Source: Euryarchaeota archaeon UBA88
GTDB lineage: Archaea > Thermoplasmatota > Poseidoniia > Poseidoniales > Poseidoniaceae
Reading direction: 5' to 3'
Length of the DNA stretch: 64,000 bases
Assembly (NCBI GenBank): GCA_002499545.1
Contig: DAME01000003.1
Coordinates: 129,644-193,643 of the forward strand
Below the pieces are notes generated by a model. That model saw only the letters and a program-made list of their open reading frames with translations, made no database searches and had not been told where the DNA came from. Positions 34,084-42,553 of this stretch are shown here, piece by piece (the stretch's first letter is position 1; each line of letters starts with the position of its first letter). Position numbers and translations under genes: made by a program.

Positions 34084-34965
34084 ATGGGTGAGGGTGACCG
34101 ACTCTATTTTGGCTACGGCTCCAATCTCGATTGGGATGATTGGAAAGCATGGTGTGAACGAAGGAAGTATTCGTTCGAAGGTTTAGCTGAAGTCGGGCCG
34201 TGCTGGTTACCAGACTACTCCCTAAAGTTCCACTACTTTTCACGTGGCCGAGAAGGTGGGGCTGCTGACGTAGTTGAACTTGGAAGCGGTCACGCGGTCC
34301 CAGGAGTGTTGTTCACGATGGACGAATCTGCCTTGGAAGCAATGGACCGAAAAGAAGGGGTTCAAGCAAGAATTTACGAACGAAAAAATGTCAGCGTTTG
34401 TTTGCCAGACGGTCGCTTTACCGAAGCGATTACGTATTGCGTAACCCCCGAAAAAACTGAAGCACGATTTGTCCAACCAACGCAAGCCTATGTTCGACTC
34501 ATTGAAAACGGTCTCAAGAAAAGAAATTTACCAATTGGAGAATTAAAAAATGCTATTGAAAACTTCTCACCCTCTTTCCCTCTCAATTCCCTGTTTGTGT
34601 ACGGGACATTGATGAAGGGTGAAAGTCGAAACGCCACGCTTGTGGAGCACTGCCTAGAAGGCGGTGAAAAAGGCACTGTTACGGGGAATTTGGTCAATCT
34701 GGGCACGTTTCCGGGTTTACTACCAAGCAGTGAAGGAGTTGTGCACGGCGAACTGTATCAAACCGACCAAGTATTCGAAGCACTCCAAGCTCTCGATCGA
34801 GTTGAAGGGTTCTACGGTTACGGTTCCGTCGATTCACTGTATGTCCGGACCATCGTAGAGGTTGAGACTGCCAACGGCCCTCGATGGGCGTGGACATATG
34901 CCTACAATGCAGAAGACGGTATCTCTCATCCATTTATCCCGTCAGGTGATTGGCGCAAGCGATGA
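34084..34965 (+). CDS. Tandem gamma-glutamylcyclotransferase-like (GGCT/AIG2) protein
   Basis: The protein has 293 residues made of two homologous halves. The first starts with LYFGYGSNLD and has AMDRKEGVQARIY. The second starts at about residue 172 with LFVYGTLMKGESRN and has ALDRVEGFYGYG. In the GGCT fold the YGS/YGT loop binds the substrate and the Glu in the D-x-x-EG motif is catalytic; both halves keep both elements. Members release 5-oxoproline from gamma-glutamyl compounds or break gamma-glutamylamine links. Two fused GGCT domains are unusual. The substrate here is unknown: archaea of this kind often lack glutathione, so gamma-glutamylcysteine or modified side chains are candidates. 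The photolyase gene begins 10 bases after the stop. Confidence 0.78.
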   Translation: MGEGDRLYFGYGSNLDWDDWKAWCERRKYSFEGLAEVGPCWLPDYSLKFHYFSRGREGGAADVVELGSGHAVPGVLFTMDESALEAMDRKEGVQARIYERKNVSVCLPDGRFTEAITYCVTPEKTEARFVQPTQAYVRLIENGLKKRNLPIGELKNAIENFSPSFPLNSLFVYGTLMKGESRNATLVEHCLEGGEKGTVTGNLVNLGTFPGLLPSSEGVVHGELYQTDQVFEALQALDRVEGFYGYGSVDSLYVRTIVEVETANGPRWAWTYAYNAEDGISHPFIPSGDWRKR

Positions 34966-34975
34966 ATGATTCCTG

Positions 34976-36520
34976 ATGCATGAATTAAAGGAACAGTGCC
35001 AAGTTGTTCACTATGTGCCAGTAACGGTTGTGTGGTTTAAGCGAGACCTTCGCATCTCTGATCACCCGGCATTGGATTCGGCGATTAAGAGCGACCTCCC
35101 CGTTATTTGCCTGTTTAACCTTGAACCTGAACGGATTCAGAGAGACGATGTTGACAGCATACACATTGAATGGGAACTTGATTGCTTGAGGAAACTTCAA
35201 CGTTCACTGGAATCAATTGGTGGAAAGCTTCTGTTCCATTATGGTCGTGCAGTTGACCGTCTCGAACAACTTCACACCGATTATCACATCGACCACCTGT
35301 ACAGCAGTGAAGAAACCGGTTTGCAGTGGTCTTGGGACAGAGACAAGGATGTCGCGAAGTGGTCGAAGTCAAGTGGAGTGGAATTCACTGAGTTTCCAAC
35401 CAATGGCGTGATTCGTGGATTGAAGTCGCGCGACCACTGGAAAGCACTTCGGGACCATCGTGTAGACGCCCCACTCGTCAACACACCCGTCCAAATGAAG
35501 GCACCAGACGGTCTACAGTCCGATACCGTTCCTCTACTCAGTGAACTTGGAATACCGTCACGGTCCCTGACCGACCGCCCCGAACCAGGTGAGAAGGCTG
35601 CTTTGGCAGTTCTGTTCTCATTTTTAGACGGACGAGGACGTACCTATCGCAAAAGCATGTCCAGTCCTCTATTGGGGAAGGAGGCGTGCTCTCGTCTATC
35701 GCCATACATCGCTGTTGGATGCATTTCGATTCGTCAAATCCTTCACCATACTCGCAGGAAACTTGCCAAAGTCAAGAAGCACCCACGATCTGCAGACAAC
35801 CGAGGCTGGACCACGAGTTTGAGTTCTTTTCAAAGCCGACTGGCATGGCACTGTCATTTTATTCAGCGATTGGAGCATGAAGCAACCATGGATTCAATCG
35901 CCTTGAACCCTGAACTTGATGAACAATTAGAGAGGATTTTCGACCAAGAAAAGTTCGATGCTTGGGCGTATGGATTTACCGGATGGCCCTTCTTTGATGC
36001 CTGTATGCGCTCGCTGATAGCAACGGGCTGGATTAATTTCCGAATGAGAGCCATGCTTCAATCGGTTGCTTCTTACACGCTTTGGCTGCCCTGGAGAGAG
36101 ACTGGAATGCACATGGCGCGGATGTTCCTCGATTACGAACCTGGCATTCACTGGTCACAAATCCACATGCAGTCAGGGGTCACCGGAATCAACTCGATAC
36201 GGGCCTATTCGGTGGAAAAACAAGCAATGGATCACGACCCAACTGGGGAATTTATTCGGACCTGGGTAAAGGAATTGCGGGATGTTCCGGAACAATACAT
36301 CCACCACCCTTGGCGTATGACTGAAGAACAACAGAAAACCTTCTCCTGCCGCATTGGAAAAGATTATCCTGCACCAATCGTGGATGAAAAGGAGTCCAGG
36401 AAAGAAGGTATCAGTGCTGCTTACGGTGCCAAAGGTCACCCCGCAGCGAAAACGAGAGCGACTCAAGTGTACCTCATTCACGGCAGTAGAAAACGCCAAC
36501 AAAGCGCTCGACGCAGCTAG
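34976..36520 (+). CDS. phr: DNA photolyase/cryptochrome family flavoprotein
   Basis: The protein has 514 residues. The N-terminal Rossmann antenna domain opens with VVWFKRDLRISDHPAL. The FAD-binding helical domain includes SRLSPYIAVGCISI, SSFQSRLAWHCHFIQRLEHE, FTGWPFFDACMRSLIATGWINFRMRAML and the region WRETGMHMARMFLDYEPGIHWSQ. Photolyases use blue light and reduced FAD to split UV-induced pyrimidine dimers; cryptochromes share the fold. The class (CPD, 6-4 or cryptochrome) cannot be fixed by eye. A basic tail (GSRKRQQSARRS) could help DNA binding. Probably cotranscribed with the upstream GGCT-like gene. UvrB in the same window gives a parallel dark-repair route for UV damage. Confidence 0.9.
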   Translation: MHELKEQCQVVHYVPVTVVWFKRDLRISDHPALDSAIKSDLPVICLFNLEPERIQRDDVDSIHIEWELDCLRKLQRSLESIGGKLLFHYGRAVDRLEQLHTDYHIDHLYSSEETGLQWSWDRDKDVAKWSKSSGVEFTEFPTNGVIRGLKSRDHWKALRDHRVDAPLVNTPVQMKAPDGLQSDTVPLLSELGIPSRSLTDRPEPGEKAALAVLFSFLDGRGRTYRKSMSSPLLGKEACSRLSPYIAVGCISIRQILHHTRRKLAKVKKHPRSADNRGWTTSLSSFQSRLAWHCHFIQRLEHEATMDSIALNPELDEQLERIFDQEKFDAWAYGFTGWPFFDACMRSLIATGWINFRMRAMLQSVASYTLWLPWRETGMHMARMFLDYEPGIHWSQIHMQSGVTGINSIRAYSVEKQAMDHDPTGEFIRTWVKELRDVPEQYIHHPWRMTEEQQKTFSCRIGKDYPAPIVDEKESRKEGISAAYGAKGHPAAKTRATQVYLIHGSRKRQQSARRS

Positions 36521-36521
36521 C

Positions 36522-36983
36522 TCATTCGACCAATTCAAGCAGAGCAGAACCTTGCTGAACTTGGTCACCTGCTGCGAAGTGCACTGCCGAAATTGTGCCA
36601 TCGGTGGCTGCAACAATTCTGTGTTCCATTTTCATTGCTTCAAGAATCATCAATGCCTGACCTGCAACAACGACGTCACCTGTCTGAACGAGAACTTCCA
36701 GAACTTTACCCGGCATTGGGGCTGTGAGTCCTCCCTCATCGCCTCCATCGCTTGTACCCGGTTCAATGCGTTCCAGACAGAACGTATGGCCCTGGAAATG
36801 AACCCACCATGCATCTTTGACTTTGACAACAGTGGCTTGACCTGTAGTGCCATCGGAAAGATCGAGAGAGAGGGTGCGTGAATCTTTCACTCGTGCTGTG
36901 TGGCCGTTGAACAACCAATGATCTCCCTGTTTTTCAAGAAGTACTTCGATTAAACCATCGTGGCCCTTGAACTGGTGTTGCAT
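36522..36983 (-). CDS. Biotin carboxyl carrier protein of an acyl-CoA carboxylase
   Basis: The protein has 153 residues. The C-terminal 75 residues are a biotinyl domain with APMPGKVLEVLVQTGD and the biotinylation site ILEAMKMEH. The N-terminal half is a beta-rich region (VARVKDSRTLSLDL, AWWVHFQGHTF) like the BT/linker domain that in larger alpha subunits links the biotin carboxylase to its carrier. Start ATG at 36983 overlaps the biotin carboxylase stop (TGATG) with GGAGGT 7 bases upstream. Biotin carried here shuttles carboxyl groups from the biotin carboxylase to the carboxyltransferase encoded upstream. The single-chain alpha subunit seen in bacterial MCC/PCC is thus split in two. Confidence 0.9.
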   Translation of the reverse strand: MQHQFKGHDGLIEVLLEKQGDHWLFNGHTARVKDSRTLSLDLSDGTTGQATVVKVKDAWWVHFQGHTFCLERIEPGTSDGGDEGGLTAPMPGKVLEVLVQTGDVVVAGQALMILEAMKMEHRIVAATDGTISAVHFAAGDQVQQGSALLELVE

Positions 36984-38494
36984 CACGGATACCTCCTGTT
37001 CAATGTTAAAAATGGACTCACTGGGCCACTGTCACCGACCATTTGGTTTGAAACAGATAGCGACATGTTGAGCCCAGCACTCTCAGCAGCAGCAGCGACA
37101 AGAAGAGCGCCATCGGTAAAGTTTGGAGGCACGGCAGGCGACCAACCGTTGGGCCATAAACGGTCAATCATGGTCGTATCAGTATCTCCAGTGATCACAT
37201 CGGGAACATCGCACAGTTCTCGAAGAAACCGGAGATTGGTCGTTGTTCCCAGCACAACAAAATCGTCCAATGAACGGCGCATTCGCTGGAGTGCCTCTTC
37301 TCGAGAAGGAGCCCAGACGATGAGTTTTGCAAGCATAGGATCGTAATTTGGCGTCACTTCATCTCCTTGACGAACCCCCGTATCCAGTCGGATTCCAGGG
37401 CCTTCTGGTGGTCTGAACACCGCCAAAGGCCCGATGGCGGGAAGGAAGTTATTGCTCGCATCTTCTGCGTAGAGGCGCACCTCAATTGCGTGACCACGTA
37501 AGTGCAATTCACCACACGACATGGGCTGACCGGCAGCGATTCGAAGTTGCTCTCGGACAATATCGACGCCCGTCACCAATTCCGTCACGGGATGCTCAAC
37601 TTGAATTCGAGTGTTCATCTCCAAGAAGAAAAATTCACCTGATGGTGCCAGAAGGAATTCAACTGTACCTGCTCCCTCGTAATTGACCGCTTGGGCTGCT
37701 GCTACGGCTGCTTGGCCCATCGCTGAACGAATCTCTTCGGTCATCGTTGCGCATGGGGCTTCTTCGAATACTTTCTGATGACGACGCTGGACACTGCATT
37801 CACGCTCTCCGAGATGAATTGTTCGACCAGTTCGGTCAGCCAGAATTTGAATTTCAACGTGTTTTGAGCCTGTGAGCAAACGTTCGAGATAGACTCGCCC
37901 ATCACCAAAAGCAGCCACTGCTTCTCGACGGGCACTTTTGGCAGCATCGAGAAGTTCATCAGGTCGTTGAACGGCACGCATTCCCTTTCCACCTCCTCCG
38001 GACGAGGCTTTCAAAAGCAGTGGATATCCAACCCGGCTACTGGCTTGTTCAATTGCACGAAGAGCTTCACCTTCGTCTTCCTGCTCAATTTCTTCACCGG
38101 GAATAACGGGAACACCTGCATGGCGCATCGTGATGCGAGCAGTCATTTTATCCCCCATCTTCTCGATGGCTTCAGGACTTGGACCGACCCACTGGATGCC
38201 CGAGTCCCCAACTGCCCGGGCAAAATCTGCACGCTCAGAGAGAAAACCAAAACCGGGATGGATTGCATCGCATCCAGATGATGAGGCGATTTCAAGAATC
38301 TGCTGTTGGTTGAGGTAGGTTTCAGAAATCGAGTCACCTTCAAGCATAATCGCTTCTGTGGCCAACTCAACAAACATCGAATCGGCATCGTTTGAAGCGT
38401 AAATAGCGACACTCTCAAGGCCCGCTTCGCTGCATGCACGGAGAATTCGGCAAGCGATTTCTCCACGATTTGCAACCAAGACCTTGCTGACCAT
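36983..38494 (-). CDS. Biotin carboxylase subunit of an acyl-CoA carboxylase
   Basis: The protein has 503 residues from the ATG at 38494, with GAGGTGG upstream. KVLVANRGEIACRILRA, the Gly-rich ATP lid ASSGGGGKGMRAV, HVEIQILADRTG, EFFFLEMNTRIQVEHPVTE and GHAIEVRLYAEDA are all standard ATP-grasp biotin carboxylase landmarks. It carboxylates the carrier biotin using ATP and bicarbonate. Its carrier is the overlapping gene at 36522 and its carboxyltransferase is at 39404. By synteny it is the LiuD-like alpha part of a methylcrotonyl-CoA carboxylase, though propionyl- or acetyl-CoA carboxylase use is possible. The last residues extend slightly past the BC domain. Confidence 0.92.
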   Translation of the reverse strand: MVSKVLVANRGEIACRILRACSEAGLESVAIYASNDADSMFVELATEAIMLEGDSISETYLNQQQILEIASSSGCDAIHPGFGFLSERADFARAVGDSGIQWVGPSPEAIEKMGDKMTARITMRHAGVPVIPGEEIEQEDEGEALRAIEQASSRVGYPLLLKASSGGGGKGMRAVQRPDELLDAAKSARREAVAAFGDGRVYLERLLTGSKHVEIQILADRTGRTIHLGERECSVQRRHQKVFEEAPCATMTEEIRSAMGQAAVAAAQAVNYEGAGTVEFLLAPSGEFFFLEMNTRIQVEHPVTELVTGVDIVREQLRIAAGQPMSCGELHLRGHAIEVRLYAEDASNNFLPAIGPLAVFRPPEGPGIRLDTGVRQGDEVTPNYDPMLAKLIVWAPSREEALQRMRRSLDDFVVLGTTTNLRFLRELCDVPDVITGDTDTTMIDRLWPNGWSPAVPPNFTDGALLVAAAAESAGLNMSLSVSNQMVGDSGPVSPFLTLNRRYP

Positions 38495-38504
38495 TGGTGC
38501 CACC

Positions 38505-39362
38505 TCATTCCGTTTTCCAATTCGCTGGTCGTTTATCGAGGAACGAAGAAAGCCCCTCTTGCCCTTCTGCAGAACTACGCATTTTACTCGTGAAATCAAG
38601 GGTGTATAGTCGTAATTCTTCATCGGATTTATCCCAACGGTCGAAGTTCAGTGTGAGTTCTTTGGCCAATGTAACCGCACACGGTCCAGTGCTCTTCATT
38701 TCCTCGACAAGGGCGTCAACTGCTGGACCAAGGTCGTCCATCTCTGCTACAACCTGTTCGATGAAACCGGTTCGAAGTGCCTCTTCTGCTCCGATACGAC
38801 TTGCTTGCATGGCAAGCCTACGAAAGCAAGCGGAACCGAGACGGCGATAGACATACGGCCCGATGACTGCTGGAAGAATGCCGAGTTTACCCTCCGACAA
38901 TGCAATGTTCACATTGGATGTCGCAATTACGTGATCCAAGCATGCGACTAAACCGGCTCCACCGCCTAAAGCGACACCCTGTACTGCTCCAATGGTGAAG
39001 CAGGGGTGTGACCACAGGCCGTTGAAAAGGCGATCGAGACGCTCTGAATCTAGGCGGTTCTCTTCGGCAGAATTCGCACCCGCATCACGCATCATGTTGA
39101 TGTCAGCACCGGCACAAAAATGACGACCTGCACCTGAAAGAACGATGGTTCGTAAGAACGGAGTGCCGTTTTCGTCGGTTAGGTGGCCTTGAGCCCCCAC
39201 ACTGCGTTGTGCAGTCCAGTCAAAGGCAGTGCAGAGTTCAGTGATCATTTGAACGTTCAAGGCATTGAACTTGTCTTCTCGGTCCAACGTGATAGAGCAC
39301 GTCGAACCATCAATGGAAAGCGTGATCAATTCAGATACGGGCAGTGGGTCGTTCATCATCAT
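38505..39362 (-). CDS. Enoyl-CoA hydratase/isomerase family protein (possibly methylglutaconyl-CoA hydratase)
   Basis: The protein has 285 residues. The crotonase-fold oxyanion-hole motifs are present: GAGRHFCAGADINMM and GAVQGVALGGGAGLVACLD. These are followed by SEGKLGILPAVIGPYV with the glutamate region used for hydration (the first catalytic Glu position cannot be set by eye). Located between the carboxyltransferase and biotin carboxylase genes, it fits LiuC, which hydrates 3-methylglutaconyl-CoA to HMG-CoA in leucine breakdown. It starts with three consecutive Met codons at 39362; none has a strong Shine-Dalgarno sequence. A generic beta-oxidation hydratase remains possible. Confidence 0.85.
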   Translation of the reverse strand: MMMNDPLPVSELITLSIDGSTCSITLDREDKFNALNVQMITELCTAFDWTAQRSVGAQGHLTDENGTPFLRTIVLSGAGRHFCAGADINMMRDAGANSAEENRLDSERLDRLFNGLWSHPCFTIGAVQGVALGGGAGLVACLDHVIATSNVNIALSEGKLGILPAVIGPYVYRRLGSACFRRLAMQASRIGAEEALRTGFIEQVVAEMDDLGPAVDALVEEMKSTGPCAVTLAKELTLNFDRWDKSDEELRLYTLDFTSKMRSSAEGQEGLSSFLDKRPANWKTE

Positions 39363-39403
39363 ATCGAAAACTCCAATTGCATTTTTAATTTTTTAATTGA
39401 TAT

Positions 39404-41014
39404 TTACATCCTAAATACGCCGAACCGGTCGTCTGGCAAAGGAGCGTTGCGCGACGCGGCTAAACACAGACCGAGTACGTCTCGTGTGTCACGCGGGTCG
39501 ATGATGCCATCATCCCAAAGTCGGGCTGTTGAGTAGTACGGACTGCCCTCAGTTTCGTATTTTTCAAGAATTGGAGCCCGAAATTCGACAAGCTCTTCTC
39601 CGTCCATTGCCGGAAGTCCCTCACGCGCCCTCTGATCCTGTTTGACCGTAGCGAGTACGTCAGCGGCTTGAGGGCCACCCATCACTGAAATTCTACTGTT
39701 CGGCCACATGAAGAGGAACCTCGGGTCGTATGCTCGACCACACATGCCGTAGTTACCTGCACCGTGCGAACCACCAATGATGACCGTGAACTTAGGGACG
39801 TTCACGCAGGAAACTGCCGTAACCAGTTTTGCACCATCTTTGGCGATACCTCCGGCTTCGTATGCTTTTCCAACCATGAAGCCGGTGATGTTTTGCAAGA
39901 ACACCAGTGGAATTCCACGCTGACCGCACAACTCGACGAAGTGCGCACCTTTCAAAGAGGATTCTGAAAACAAGATTCCATTGTTCGCGACGATACCAAC
40001 TTTGTGGCCGTGAATATGGGCGAATCCGCATACCAGGGTTCCGCCGTACCGTGCTTTGAATTCATGGAACCTCGAACCGTCGACGATTCGCGCAATAATT
40101 TCCTTGATGTCAAACGGCGTGCGATTGTCGTTTGGTATGAGGCCGAGAAGGTCTTCAACATCGTGAGCTGGGTCTTCTGCAGGTGCGCTTGCCGCCGGCG
40201 CAAGTGATCGTGGACCAATGTTTTCAACGATGTTTCGGACCATGCGTAAAGCCTCATGTTCGTCTTCAGCATAGTGATCTGCGACGCCAGATTGAGCCGT
40301 GTGCACATCCGCTCCACCAAGGTCTTCAGCAGAGACAACCTCACCCGTAGCCGCTTTCACCAGCGGGGGTCCGGCGAGGAAAATGGTACCGTTTCCTTTG
40401 ACAATGATTGATTCATCACTCATCGCAGGCACGTACGCACCGCCAGCAGTACAGGAGCCGAGTACCGCTGCAATCTGCGGAATTTTATCACCAGACATTC
40501 GAGCCTGGTTACGGAAAATTCGGCCGAAGTGTCCGATGTCGGGGAAGACTTCATCCTGCATCGGTAAGAAAGCACCTCCTGAATCAACCAGATAGATGCA
40601 TGGAAGGTGGTTTTCATGGGCAACGGTTTGGGCACGAATGTGTTTTTTCACCGTCATGGGGTAGTAAGAACCGCCTTTGACCGTAGCGTCATTGGCGACA
40701 AAGAGGCACTCTCGTCCGTGAACAAGGCCGACGCCAGTTACGATTCCTGCCGAATGTGCACGGCCGTCGTACAGTTCAAATGCTGCAAGTGGCGAGAGTT
40801 CGAGAAAAGCAGTCCCGGGGTCAATGATCCGTTCGATACGTTCCCGAGCGAGGAGTTTATCGCGGCCACGATGCCGCTCTACATACTTACCACCTCCACC
40901 GTTTGATGCAACGGCAAGACGTTCTTTCAGCACTCCCACCAATTGCAGGTTCGCCGCTTTGCGTTCTGAAAAGTCGGAGTCGCTGCGATTCACTCGAGTC
41001 GGTAATCGGTCCAT
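39404..41014 (-). CDS. Acyl-CoA carboxylase carboxyltransferase subunit, methylcrotonyl-CoA carboxylase beta-like
   Basis: The protein has 536 residues from the ATG at 41014 (in-frame GTG at 41020). The two crotonase-like halves are complete. The N-half has GIVTGVGLVHGRECLFVANDATVKGGSYYP and VLGSCTAGGAYVPAMSDE. The C-half has GILFSESSLKGAHFVELC, GFMVGKAYEAGGIAKDGAK and GNYGMCGRAYDPRFLFMWPN followed by ISVMGG. The YGMCGRAY/FLFMWPN signature and the ending SPYYSTARLWDDGIIDP are typical of methylcrotonyl-CoA carboxylase beta subunits rather than propionyl-CoA carboxylase. It transfers carboxyl from biotin to the acyl-CoA. It is the first gene of a four-gene minus-strand operon; GAGGGG upstream is the likely ribosome site. 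Confidence 0.9.
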   Translation of the reverse strand: MDRLPTRVNRSDSDFSERKAANLQLVGVLKERLAVASNGGGGKYVERHRGRDKLLARERIERIIDPGTAFLELSPLAAFELYDGRAHSAGIVTGVGLVHGRECLFVANDATVKGGSYYPMTVKKHIRAQTVAHENHLPCIYLVDSGGAFLPMQDEVFPDIGHFGRIFRNQARMSGDKIPQIAAVLGSCTAGGAYVPAMSDESIIVKGNGTIFLAGPPLVKAATGEVVSAEDLGGADVHTAQSGVADHYAEDEHEALRMVRNIVENIGPRSLAPAASAPAEDPAHDVEDLLGLIPNDNRTPFDIKEIIARIVDGSRFHEFKARYGGTLVCGFAHIHGHKVGIVANNGILFSESSLKGAHFVELCGQRGIPLVFLQNITGFMVGKAYEAGGIAKDGAKLVTAVSCVNVPKFTVIIGGSHGAGNYGMCGRAYDPRFLFMWPNSRISVMGGPQAADVLATVKQDQRAREGLPAMDGEELVEFRAPILEKYETEGSPYYSTARLWDDGIIDPRDTRDVLGLCLAASRNAPLPDDRFGVFRM

Positions 41015-41082
41015 CTCCACCCCTCAAACCGAGGGAGGTGGAGGCCGTCTTTAACACTACTACAGTACTCTAATGGATGTGC

Positions 41083-42471
41083 TCATACGCCAAGCATCAA
41101 TCGACCGATGTCTCGAAGACCCGGAGCAAGACCGACAATCATGACTGCGAGAACGATCAAGATACGGATGTGACGCTGCCGATTCTCAACTTTCATTTCG
41201 ACAAACATCCATGTAATTGCTGCAATGAGAACCGTTTTCAGAACCACGAACAGCCATGCGCCCTCTCCCAGAGATACCCCGAGTGCATCGTTGATTTGTC
41301 CACCGTAAACAATCACTTGGTTGCTGACAACGTGCTTCTCACCGTAACCGAAGAAATCAATTCCAACCATGGTCGCAAATCCATCACACAACTGTCCGAA
41401 GACCATTACCAACACCATCGGACTTGCAAGAAGTGCTTTTCTCGAAAGCATTTCTACTGGATGGTGTTCGAGTTCGCTCCCTGCTTTTTCCCATGCTTTG
41501 ATTGAAATCCCTTCAGGTAAGACACCTGCCTCATATCCAGTGAGGCGTATGTGTCGGGCATCATCGATACCTTGCTTGTACATCACATAGCAGACCAAAG
41601 CGGGAATCCCGAGAACCACAAAAATTGGCCAAATTGCGATTGATTCTGAAACTCTGGAACTTTCTTGGGCCCAAGGAGTGGAAAGAAATTGAATCCAGTG
41701 GCCCACGCCAAGAACCGATGCGGCTGAACCAAATGCGAGGAGGCTTCGAGAAATTGCCGGCCATCCTCGAGTCTTGAACACGACTCCAAACAATACGCCA
41801 AATGAGGCGAAAAGCCCAACATAGACCCACGGCATGCCCATTGTCTCATGACTCGAGTACGCCGGCTGGTACAAGTAAGCCCAGTGGAAAAACAACAGCA
41901 ATGACAGAATGGGCAGCAACGACTTACGAACCATGATTTCTGCTCGATCAGAATCATCACCATTCCAACGTTGGGCGAGGTATTTGGAAACACCTCCAAC
42001 GACTACCAACCAGGCTGCCAAATGCAAATGAATGATAGGGGATATGAACAACCAATCCATGTCTGAATTGAAGAAATCTGCGTCTTCGAGCACACGCAGA
42101 ACGGGTGCGAGGCACACCCAAGAGGTTAGCGCAATCAACATCTTATCATCCGCAGGCAAATTCGCCTTGCGGAAGAGTGCTTGCAGAACAACAACACAAG
42201 CGAGCATGCTGAAGGTGTAAATGGCGGTATTCATGGAATTGTAGTCTGCATCTCCAGCAGCCCCCGCATCCTCAAGGATCGGATCCCAAATAATTGGTTT
42301 CAAGCCTTCAACCCACACCGTCTGGTTGGCTAGAACCAAGCCTGATGCAAGACCTGCGAAGGTGAACAAGGTTGCCCACAGTAAAATTTTCTCAACCAGT
42401 GAATATGTGTCACTGGGAAGTGATGGATGCTGGGAGGCAAGTTGCTGCTCTAACTCGTCAATGGTCGTCAT
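41083..42471 (-). CDS. DUF63 family integral membrane protein
   Basis: The protein has 462 residues from the ATG at 42471 (a TTG at 42486 is open but less likely). About ten hydrophobic helices. The pattern YNSMNTAIYTFSMLA, then LAPVLRVLEDADFF and LFISPIIHLHLAAW, matches the archaeal DUF63 family, which has conserved Arg/Glu/Asp residues in the membrane region. A second conserved cluster is seen around DGFATMVGIDFFGYGEKHV. No biochemical function is established for the family. This copy is larger than typical because of an N-terminal acidic stretch and internal loops. It lies between the carboxylase operon and FKBP gene on the same strand with about 70-80 base gaps, so probably its own unit. 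Confidence 0.72.
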   Translation of the reverse strand: MTTIDELEQQLASQHPSLPSDTYSLVEKILLWATLFTFAGLASGLVLANQTVWVEGLKPIIWDPILEDAGAAGDADYNSMNTAIYTFSMLACVVVLQALFRKANLPADDKMLIALTSWVCLAPVLRVLEDADFFNSDMDWLFISPIIHLHLAAWLVVVGGVSKYLAQRWNGDDSDRAEIMVRKSLLPILSLLLFFHWAYLYQPAYSSHETMGMPWVYVGLFASFGVLFGVVFKTRGWPAISRSLLAFGSAASVLGVGHWIQFLSTPWAQESSRVSESIAIWPIFVVLGIPALVCYVMYKQGIDDARHIRLTGYEAGVLPEGISIKAWEKAGSELEHHPVEMLSRKALLASPMVLVMVFGQLCDGFATMVGIDFFGYGEKHVVSNQVIVYGGQINDALGVSLGEGAWLFVVLKTVLIAAITWMFVEMKVENRQRHIRILIVLAVMIVGLAPGLRDIGRLMLGV

Positions 42472-42553
42472 ACCAATCCCTGTCAAGCGCTTATGCCTCT
42501 CATCAATATCCTTTGGGGAAGGATGTGCTCAAGAAAAGCCAATCGAGACAACT

